This document shows, piece by piece, positions 57,380 through 64,000 of a DNA stretch of 64,000 bases (within the stretch, counting starts at the first letter, position 1; every line of letters starts with the position of its first letter). The position numbers were made by a program, and so were the translations under genes. The notes beneath the pieces are model-generated. The model saw nothing but the letters and a program-made list of their open reading frames with translations. It made no database searches and was not told the DNA's origin. Source of the DNA: Andalucia godoyi (taxonomy: Eukaryota > Discoba > Jakobea > Jakobida > Andaluciidae); the NCBI GenBank assembly GCA_009859145.1, contig VRVR01000023.1:1-64000 (forward strand). Direction: 5' to 3'.

Positions 57380-58267
57380 ATGTCGCTTCATTTCCCATGT
57401 TGGAGCAGTGGCCATCGGCGACACCCGCTCGTGGTGCTTCATGGTCTGTTTGGCCGGGCGGCGAACTGGCGGCCTCTGCTGGCTCCGCCGCCCGCATCCA
57501 CTACGACTGTTGCGTCGTTGTGTGTGGACCGCGAAGTGCATGTGCTGGACTCGACGCATGCGACACACTATACATATCCGAGCCTGGCTTGTGTCCTCCA
57601 TGCACAACTCGACCGGATCTTTGGGCCTGCTTCCCAGCGGGGCGATGGAAAACCGCCGGTGATTATGGGCCACTCGATGGGCGGAAAGACGGCCATGTAC
57701 TCGCTTCTGGCAGCGCCGCGGTCCACATATGCAGCGGCAATTATTGTCGATGTGGCGCCGGTGTCGTATGTGGGGAATGCCTGGTGGACTGTCCCGCGAG
57801 TGGTGGACGCTGTGCATCGTACGCTGCCGCTGCTTGCGATGGACTCGGCCACAGTCTCCATTGCCGACATCACGCATGCGCTCATGAAGGATCTTGGCGG
57901 GGACAAGCGCACAGCACAATTCCTTGCGTCTTCGATTGATCGAGCCCGGAGAGCGTGGTGCGTCGATGTCCACGCTATTCGCAGAGACGTTCTCTCCATT
58001 GGCGATTTTCCGTTTCCGCCACTGCCTTTGCCTTCTTCCAGTTCTCCCCGTTCTCCGTCCATGCAAGAGGACAGTCTGCCACCTGTGTTGTTTATTGGCG
58101 GTGCAAATTCAAACCATACGTCTGCCTCGTATGATCCTGTGATCCGAAAAGTGTTTCCAAACGCAGAGATTGTCCGAATTCCGTCGGCGGGACACTGGGT
58201 CCACGTCGACCAACCGATGCTCTTCACCGAAGCTGTCCGCTCCTTCCTCTCTACCCACTCTCTCTAA
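57380..58267 (+). CDS. Alpha/beta hydrolase, ABHD11-like
   Basis: A 295-residue hydrolase. PLVVLHGLFGRAANW carries the oxyanion-loop HG motif. The nucleophile elbow GHSMGGKTAM (Ser ~99) is exact for ABHD11/YbfF-type enzymes, IIVDVAPVSY provides the acid region (~121-130), and SAGHWVHVDQPMLF carries the catalytic His (~270). ABHD11 is a mitochondrial-matrix hydrolase in animals; no clear presequence is seen here, so location is open. A Ser/Pro insertion (~215-232) sits in the cap region. The start at 57380 is the first ATG. It lies 83 bases downstream of the NFACT-R gene on the same strand. Confidence 0.85.
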   Translation: MSLHFPCWSSGHRRHPLVVLHGLFGRAANWRPLLAPPPASTTTVASLCVDREVHVLDSTHATHYTYPSLACVLHAQLDRIFGPASQRGDGKPPVIMGHSMGGKTAMYSLLAAPRSTYAAAIIVDVAPVSYVGNAWWTVPRVVDAVHRTLPLLAMDSATVSIADITHALMKDLGGDKRTAQFLASSIDRARRAWCVDVHAIRRDVLSIGDFPFPPLPLPSSSSPRSPSMQEDSLPPVLFIGGANSNHTSASYDPVIRKVFPNAEIVRIPSAGHWVHVDQPMLFTEAVRSFLSTHSL

Positions 58268-58409
58268 ATATATATATTTATATATAAAACAAGAATGTGC
58301 ATTCCGGTCTTTTGTAAATGCAGATACGGATGCTTGGGTGTGCGTGAACTGTGCGTTCTGTGTGAGTGGTGGAGTTCAAAATAAGAATGGTGTTTTTACG
58401 TGTACAACA

Positions 58410-58572
58410 TTATACTTGGGACCGCACGCCTCCAAAGACGGACGTGACGCTGGGATTCGGCTGTGCTGCAAGTCCGTGGCTGCTGCCGCCAATCATTGCA
58501 TTTACTCCAAGTGCCGCTGCTGCTGCTGCTGCTGCTGCTGCCGCTGCTTGCTGTTGCTGTTGCTGTTGCTGC

Positions 58573-58604
<32 letters not shown>

Positions 58605-59411
58605 CTGCTGCTGTTGTTGTTGTTGTTGCTGTTGGTGCAGATGTTGATGCATCTGCTGATGCTGGACAGCCGCTGCTACTGAGGACGATGATGACGATGA
58701 GGCAGGGTTCGCGGCAAATCCAAGCGATGGCCGCATGGCGATTGGCCACACCGCGACGCCGCCCGGCATTGGTCGTACTGCGACTCCGTTTCCCATTCCA
58801 TATTCTCCGCGAGCATGCAGGGCAGCCAAGTATCCTCCGGTTGCAGCGCTAATCCCCTGCGCAGCTTCCCGCTCTCGCGCCGCCGCTGCACCACCCATCT
58901 GCACCGTCTCCATGCTCACCAGATGCACACCGCGCTGCCACACACGCAGCTGGAGCGACAATGGAAGCACCGACACTGTAGCCCACGCCGCCTGAAACAC
59001 CGCTTCCTCATCCACCACTCCGCCGCTGTTCCCAAGACTGCTCATCCCCGTCGCGCTCGAGTTTGCTGCATTCATCGATGACGGCACCGACGAAGCAGAT
59101 GACGAGGACGAGGGTGTCTGTGACACTGTGACGGTGACCGGGACCGGGATTGCTGTCCCCGGCATCGTCGCGAGAATCGGTGCTCCCGCCGCCGTTGTCC
59201 CATTATCTGTCATCGTAGTGCTCACTGGATCCCCAGCATTGTTCGACGAGACATCTGTCGCGGGTGTCGGTGTCGATGATGTTGTCCGCGGCTTCTTTGC
59301 GTGCGGTCGCACTGGCTGAGAATCCTCCGCAGGTGTCACAGGCGGCGCAGAGCCCGACGAGCGTGACGCACGCTGCTGTACACTTCGGAATGACGACGAC
59401 TCTTGCTGCAT
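58410..59411 (-). CDS. Low-complexity poly-Gln/poly-Ala protein, unrecognised
   Basis: A 333-residue protein. A Ser/Thr/Pro-rich first third contains a possible nuclear signal (RPHAKKPR). The middle (~130-175) has a more ordered stretch, VVDEEAVFQAAWATVSVLPLS followed by LQLRVWQRGVHLV. The C-terminal third holds a run of about 30 Gln followed by about 13 Ala, encoded by CTG/TTG and GCC/GCT repeats on the opposite strand (~58516-58640). The composition suggests a nuclear regulator, but no DNA-binding domain is visible. The ATG at 59411 starts the frame. It converges on the ABHD11-like gene. Confidence 0.6.
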
Positions 59412-59959
59412 GTTCTTTCACCCACCCTGCTCAACCACCACGCAATCAGTCAAGAAACACAGTGGAGGAAATAATGAAATGGAAAATAATGAAATGGAAA
59501 GAAAAATAAACAGTGGGAAAAAATAATTTTCTTTAATTAAAATCGTTATTATAAATTAAAAAGAAATGAGTAAAGAGAGAATAAAGACGGAATGAAGAAA
59601 CAGAGAGTAAGGCTGTGTGGCGGGATGACTATGGACGATTTTTCACGAGAAGCCCTTCAAAGACTTGAGAGAGAAAGAGAGAGAGGGGCGGGGGGGGGTG
59701 GGAGGGCAGCATCAAGGGCATCATGCAGGTGATGCTGACTTTTGACTCAAGTGAGAGAAAAGAGGAAAATTAAAATAGACATGAAAAGAAAAAAACGCCT
59801 CGAGTGCGGTTGAGACTTTTTCTTCTCGTTTTCCGATTCCGTTTCCTTTTCTTTTCCTGATGGAATCACGCATTGGGATTTTTTTAGTATCATAGTTATT
59901 ATCATCATTATTATTTATTTTTATTTTATTTTATTTTATTTATTTATTTTTCACTGTAA
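59412..59959. other. Bidirectional intergenic, A/T-rich
   Basis: About 550 bases between divergent genes. A GAGAGAAAGAGAGA stretch, a G run (~59690) and TTTTA/TTTAT repeats (~59910-59950) are present. No gene is seen. Confidence 0.5.
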
Positions 59960-60370
59960 ATGGGAAACCAGTCGGGGAAAAATGCGTCGGAAAAGGCATA
60001 TCGGCAGCCGGCATTTGAAAGACTGGTTGCTCTGCCGTATCCACAGACTCAAGCGTCCTCCACTACGACGACGACGACGACGACGACGGTTGTGACGGAT
60101 CAGTACATCCATTATTACAATACGCGACGCTCGACGACGCTCGGTGCGCCGGATGCAAAGCGGCTTGGGATCGCTACGACGCATGACGAAGCATCACAAG
60201 ATGCAAAGATCTCACCGGCACAGCTGCAGCCATCCGGTTACTTTGTGCAGACGGACGGAAAGACGAAAGCGCCGTTCATGTATGCCCGCAAAGAAGGCGA
60301 TGAAAAAAACGTCTTTTACGTCGCACCGCGCAAACACGGACAACCACATCCGCGCGCTCAGGTTGCTTAG
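59960..60370 (+). CDS. Small protein with possible N-myristoylation site, unrecognised
   Basis: A 136-residue protein. It starts MGNQSGKNASEKA, which fits an N-myristoylation signal (Gly2, Ser6-region small residue, Lys7). A poly-Thr run (nine residues, ACG repeat at ~60064-60090) follows at ~35-43. The remainder is basic and hydrophilic, with GYFVQTDGKTKAPFMYARKEGDEKNVFYVAP near the C-terminus. No family was recognised. Membrane attachment by myristate is inferred from the first residues only. Confidence 0.55.
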   Translation: MGNQSGKNASEKAYRQPAFERLVALPYPQTQASSTTTTTTTTTVVTDQYIHYYNTRRSTTLGAPDAKRLGIATTHDEASQDAKISPAQLQPSGYFVQTDGKTKAPFMYARKEGDEKNVFYVAPRKHGQPHPRAQVA

Positions 60371-60784
60371 GCAGCGGGAGCCCTTCAAATCATCAATATT
60401 TATAAACTACTGTACAGACTACTGCCGTTGTTGAATTCTGGAAGCGAATCCCCCCCCCTCCCCCCCAAAAAACTCCCCCCGATCATCAATGCCCTTTCCC
60501 CAAACGAAAGAAAAAGTCTCTTTGACAGAGAGGGAATAAGGATTGGGAATTCCGCACAAAGAAGAGAAGCGGAAGAGACCTCAATTTCGGCTCTTTTCAA
60601 AAAGCAGTTTATTTTCATCGTTCTCTTCGATTGTTATATCACTATTCTTATTTTTATATTTATATTTTAAACCCATTTTTGTTTAATGTATGCTTTTTTT
60701 TTTTCCCTTCGGGTGACAAATTACAATTTATCTTCGCATTGAACGCAAAGGAGGAATATTAAAAAGAAAAAAAGAAAGAAAAAG
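60371..60784. other. Intergenic, no gene recognised
   Basis: About 415 bases between two plus-strand genes. It contains a C run (~60450-60480) and A/T-rich sequence before the Nudix gene. A short open frame (60428-60670) has no recognised homology. Confidence 0.5.
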
Positions 60785-61699
60785 ATGAGTCCGCAAAGTG
60801 TGGCTTCGTTTTCGCCTCGGAATTCCTTTATGTTATCGTTTTCACATACAAAAAGCCGCTGTTTTCGCAAAGATTCACAGACTCGGATTCAGACACGGGC
60901 CGAGGATGCATGTCCTCAGAGGGTTCGCAAGGATGCGATTCCAAGTCCGTTGTCCGTGACGACTTCTCCAGAATGGTACCATGCATTTCCAGCGCTGACT
61001 GTGGATGCCGTCGCCATCCGCCGTCGCCCTCGTCGTTGCAGCACTGGCAGCTTGAAACGACCGCGATTGTCATCATCATTAGCATCGCCATCGTCGTCGT
61101 CGCCGGTTGTTGATGTGGACGCGTTGTTGGAAGAAGAGTCGTTTTGCGCATTGCTGTTTCACGAGCACTCAGATTCGTTCTGCTCCGTTCATTCAGAAGG
61201 GTCGTCCGCGGCGGCGTCCGATTGCGAGACTCCGCCGCTTTCTTCCTCTCCAGACTCTACTAGCAGAACCAGCACCGGCACTAGCAAGAGTAGGAGTGGT
61301 GATGATGGTGATGCGCGAGAGGTTCTGCTGGTTCGAAGAGGCCGGCCGCCGTACGAGGGCTTTTGGGCGCTTCCAGGAGGGTATGTGGAGTACAATGAAG
61401 ATCCCGAGATCGCGGTGCTTCGGGAACTGAAGGAAGAGACGGGCGTCAGCGGATGCGTAAAGGGACTGGTGGCGGTGATGGGCGATCCGTCGCGAGACCC
61501 CGTCAAACACGTCGTCACGATCGGGTATGCAGTTCAGGTATCGGACGACGCCGACGAGTGTCTTGTGCCGGGCGACGATGCGCTCGATGCTCGGTGGATC
61601 CCATTGACAGACGTCCTCGAGGGCAATATCCAACTCGCTTTTGACCATGCGGAATTGATCTCACAGGCCGCGCTTTCCAAAACACTGTCTTTTCAATAG
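60785..61699 (+). CDS. Nudix hydrolase
   Basis: A 304-residue protein. The C-terminal ~130 residues are a Nudix domain: VLLVRRGRPPYEGFWALPGGYVEYNE, then the Nudix box GYVEYNEDPEIAVLRELKEETGV (~199-221) with the catalytic REL-x-EE-x-G core intact. The array fits ADP-ribose or NADH pyrophosphatase-type enzymes, but the substrate is not fixed. The N-terminal ~170 residues are Ser/Pro-rich and poorly conserved, with a poly-Ser segment and a diverged acidic stretch (VDVDALLEEESFCALLF). The first ATG is at 60785, after a purine-rich leader. Confidence 0.85.
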   Translation: MSPQSVASFSPRNSFMLSFSHTKSRCFRKDSQTRIQTRAEDACPQRVRKDAIPSPLSVTTSPEWYHAFPALTVDAVAIRRRPRRCSTGSLKRPRLSSSLASPSSSSPVVDVDALLEEESFCALLFHEHSDSFCSVHSEGSSAAASDCETPPLSSSPDSTSRTSTGTSKSRSGDDGDAREVLLVRRGRPPYEGFWALPGGYVEYNEDPEIAVLRELKEETGVSGCVKGLVAVMGDPSRDPVKHVVTIGYAVQVSDDADECLVPGDDALDARWIPLTDVLEGNIQLAFDHAELISQAALSKTLSFQ

Positions 61700-62281
61700 T
61701 ACCGGGAGGAGCTTCTGTCCCGGTGCAGAAATCAAGTTGTTTTGTTTGCTTTTGTTTGGTGTTCCGTTTTCAGTTTTCATTTCATGTAGAAAATGAGTGT
61801 GAGGCTCTGGATAGTTGTGTTTGAGCTTGCACAAGGACTGCATGGCGATAAAAAAAGATTGTTTGGTGCCAGCCGGTGCTCGGAGCGCACGTAACTCAGT
61901 ACGTATACGTTCGCGAGTAAATATTCTCGTTTGTTGTTTGACTTCATTATCATTTGTTTATTGTTTTGTTGTTGTTAAAAAGCAACTGTCGCACGACCGT
62001 AGAAGAAGCGGGAGAGTTTCTAGTTGGGCGGGAAAACTGATTATGCTAACAAAACGGTCCTCGACACAGACTACAGTAGCTCGCCAACCCTAGGTCCGGC
62101 ACACTGGAACCCTAGATAATTGGTAAGAGCCCAAACCCGGGCCTTTGGGCTTGCCTTTCCTTTTCCTTTTGCACTCTGCTTGTGCTTGTTTGTGGTTGGT
62201 TTTTTAATTTTGTTTTTGGTATTTTGCTGTTTCCTTTGGGTATTCTGTTCACCACAAAATCATAAAAAAAGGAGAGAGAAG
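61700..62281. other. Promoter region of the ribosomal protein gene
   Basis: About 580 bases. It contains two AACCCTAG boxes (62086-62093 and 62108-62115) and a pyrimidine-rich leader (TTTCCTTTTCCTTTTG) before the eL33 ATG. No other gene is seen. Confidence 0.55.
62086..62115 (+). promoter_or_regulatory. Pair of telo-box-like AACCCTAG motifs
   Basis: Two direct copies with starts 22 bases apart, about 170-195 bases before the eL33 start codon. AAACCCTA telo boxes are known promoter elements of plant ribosomal protein genes; use here is inferred. Confidence 0.4.
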
Positions 62282-62614
62282 ATGTCTGGCCGCCTGTATG
62301 TCCCCGGCAAGTTCCTCGGTTTCCAGCGCTCGCTCGTGAACCAGAACGTGAACACCAGCCTCGTCAAGATCGACGGAGTCAAGTCCCGTGAAGAGACCGA
62401 GTTCTACCTCGGAAAGCGCATCGCCTATGTCTACAAGGCCAAGACCGCACGCAACTCTGCAAAGGGTGTCTCCACCAAGGTCCGTGCCATCTGGGGTCGT
62501 GTTACCCGCGCCCACGGAAACTCGGGTGTTGTCCGCGCCAAGTTCCAGACCAACTTGCCCGCTCGTGCAATGGGTGCCTCCCTCCGCGTCATGCTCTACC
62601 CAAGCCGCGTTTAA
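62282..62614 (+). CDS. RPL35A: Large-subunit ribosomal protein eL33 (L35Ae)
   Basis: A 110-residue cytosolic ribosomal protein, the usual family length. [20 protein letters not shown] and [13 protein letters not shown] are followed by [41 protein letters not shown], the strongly conserved C-terminus of eL33. The ATG at 62282 gives the exact family start ([11 protein letters not shown]-). Codon use is strongly biased to C-ending codons (AAG, GTC, CGC, ACC), more than its neighbours, as expected for high expression. No intron interrupts the coding region. Confidence 0.97.
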   Translation: MSGRLYVPGKFLGFQRSLVNQNVNTSLVKIDGVKSREETEFYLGKRIAYVYKAKTARNSAKGVSTKVRAIWGRVTRAHGNSGVVRAKFQTNLPARAMGASLRVMLYPSRV

Positions 62615-62961
62615 GTCCGTTTTGTTAGCTATTATATTTTTTTTTGGTTTCACATGGAAAAAAGACACGAGTGCAAATTTGCTAAGAAAAATGAATCACG
62701 TTGTTTAGAATCGCATTATCAGCATTTGATCTGTTTATCCTGTCTTCATGATGGACGTACTTCCTTTTCATTTATTATTTTTTTATTATTACAAATTTAC
62801 AACGATAGCAAAACTGTCCTTTGCTACGAAAAACCCGCATAACACACGTCATTACAAACTACAGACGACAAACTACGCATTTCAAAGTCATCGCAAGCTG
62901 CGGAACGCCCGCGCACCATCGTCATTGTCGTGGTCGCGGCGATGATGACGTTGGTGTAGGT
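62615..62961. other. Convergent intergenic region
   Basis: About 350 A/T-rich bases between the convergent eL33 and last genes. No feature is seen beyond probable polyadenylation sequence. Confidence 0.5.
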
Positions 62962-63894
62962 CTAGTGGGTTGGTGAGAAGCAGCGCTGATACATGGATTC
63001 GTGCTCTGATTTGGCGATGACGGACTGTCGGATTCCAAGCAGCTTTTCTTCCTCCGCCCGCTTCTGCTGGGCTTCCTTCATTCTGCGAGCGTACACAACG
63101 GACGGCGTGTCCTTGAGGAACCCCGTTGGCTTAAACACCCTTCGATTGCGGTCCTCGGGATAGTGAATGTGCACACCCTTTGAGGTTCTCGTTGCGGAAC
63201 GCTGCGAGGACACGAGCTGCCGGTCTCGGTTTTCCTTTTCTCTGTCCAGCTTCTGCTGAGCCGTGGCGAGCCAGTCGTGTCGGTACGCATGTGCAAGGAC
63301 CATTTCCAGCTCCGAAGACGACTCGTTTGCCTTTCGTTTGACAAGCTGTGCATCCCGCTCGGCTTGCATTGCACACTGGGACCGCTTTGAATACAGCGAC
63401 GCGGGCGGAGTGACCGAACGAGGCTTCACTCTCGGAACACTCATTTCCTCCTCCAACACATTCCTGTACTTGGACACCGCCTTAGGTGTTGTCGCGCCCA
63501 TCACAAGCGTCTGTTTGTTCAGCCTGCGGAAGTCCACATCCAGGTAATTCTCGTCTGGCACGCTTTCGCTGGCAGGCGACCCCGACTGTGCTGCTGAGAG
63601 CGCGGACAGTGATCGGTCGGCCGGCGGCTGCACAGCAGAGGAAACCCCATCGTCCCATGACCCTATCGCGCCCTTCACACCCATTGTGTCTGTCTGCAGC
63701 GTAATCCCTTTCAACCGCGCATCCGCACCACGAACAAGCGCAGGAGATCGTGAGTGTGTTCCATACGCAGACCCGTCCGGAAGCGTTTGGCTTCGAACCG
63801 GCGATGTGTGGCGATTGCGCATCACGATCCGGTTATCTCGGACCGTCTCGTCAATGCTTGTCAACCGCGGCGTCCGTTCTTCAATGCGATCCAT
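62962..63894 (-). CDS. Hydrophilic coiled-coil-tailed protein, unrecognised
   Basis: A 310-residue basic protein. The N-terminal half is Ser/Arg/Thr-rich with TSPVRSQTLPDGS and similar SP motifs. A middle segment has two helices (SQCAMQAERDAQLVKRKANESSSELEMVLAHAYRHDWLATAQQKLDREKENRDRQL), then VYARRMKEAQQKRAEEEKLLGIRQ near the C-terminus. The composition suits a cytoskeletal or ciliary protein, but no domain was recognised. The ATG at 63894 is used; the upstream frame opens only at a TTG. The 106 bases from here to the window end hold no other gene. Confidence 0.6.
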   Translation of the reverse strand: MDRIEERTPRLTSIDETVRDNRIVMRNRHTSPVRSQTLPDGSAYGTHSRSPALVRGADARLKGITLQTDTMGVKGAIGSWDDGVSSAVQPPADRSLSALSAAQSGSPASESVPDENYLDVDFRRLNKQTLVMGATTPKAVSKYRNVLEEEMSVPRVKPRSVTPPASLYSKRSQCAMQAERDAQLVKRKANESSSELEMVLAHAYRHDWLATAQQKLDREKENRDRQLVSSQRSATRTSKGVHIHYPEDRNRRVFKPTGFLKDTPSVVYARRMKEAQQKRAEEEKLLGIRQSVIAKSEHESMYQRCFSPTH

Positions 63895-64000
63895 CCCGTA
63901 CACACACTGCTGAGCGTAGATCCTCGGCAAAAAATATATATATCACGCTTTATCCTGAACAAAAAAGATGAATCCGCCTATTAAATAACACGCACTCTAT

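Noticed and set aside
1-64000. tRNA or rRNA genes
   Set aside because: No cloverleaf with a GGTTCGANTCC-type T loop and no rRNA core sequence was found on either strand by eye. A tRNAscan run would settle this.
1-64000. CRISPR array, prophage or bacterial operon
   Set aside because: The region is eukaryotic: spliced genes, no ribosome-binding sites and no phage or Cas proteins. The simple repeats are microsatellites.

Overview
This is a gene-dense, intron-poor nuclear region of a free-living unicellular eukaryote, not a bacterium. The evidence is eukaryote-only families (ribosomal protein eL33, Hpc2/ubinuclein, a WASP-like Arp2/3 activator, ABCA and ABCG transporters, a P5-type ATPase, Ras-like GTPases, BTB and RCC1 proteins), at least three spliceosomal introns with GTATG donors and AG acceptors, no operons, and genes on both strands with short spacers. 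All three stops (TAA, TAG, TGA) end genes, so the code is standard. A nuclear gene resembling the mitochondrial TatB of plants suggests a protist that kept the bacterial-type mitochondrial Tat pathway, such as a jakobid (Andalucia-like). That assignment is inference.

Layout. 0-4.4 kb: a tandem structured repeat, an Hpc2/ubinuclein-like histone chaperone subunit, a type II membrane glycosyltransferase, and copy A of a roughly 570-bp repeat. 4.4-12.4 kb: an Asp-box receptor-like type I membrane protein, a BTB-BACK protein, a HAD phosphatase and a GTPBP1-type translational GTPase. 12.9-18.7 kb: two ABCA half-transporters head to head across a 235-bp spacer rich in purine microsatellites. 18.8-28.8 kb: two Ras-like GTPase paralogues, a spliced SLC52-type riboflavin transporter, an RCC1-BTB protein, the spliced TatB-like gene, a small coiled-coil protein and a bestrophin-like channel. 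29.5-39.3 kb: a PH/WH2/acidic actin nucleation promoter, a DNA ligase IV-like enzyme, a nucleobase permease, copy B of the repeat in inverted orientation, and an EF-hand protein. 40.5-49.8 kb: a kelch-cytochrome b561 fusion, an ABCG transporter and a P5 ATPase. 50.2-64 kb: a PH/poly-proline protein, a multi-pass membrane protein, a UDP-glycosyltransferase, an NFACT-R (CCDC25-like) protein, an ABHD11-like hydrolase, a poly-Q protein, two small or unrecognised proteins, a Nudix hydrolase and ribosomal protein eL33.

Membrane transport dominates (three ABC transporters, P5 ATPase, riboflavin and nucleobase transporters, bestrophin, b561), but no gene cluster with a shared pathway is evident. Many promoters are bidirectional, and two of them share the 14-bp palindrome GCATCACGTGATGC. 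Start codons were placed at the first plausible ATG; non-ATG upstream extensions were dropped. Unseen introns remain possible where ORF ends look truncated.
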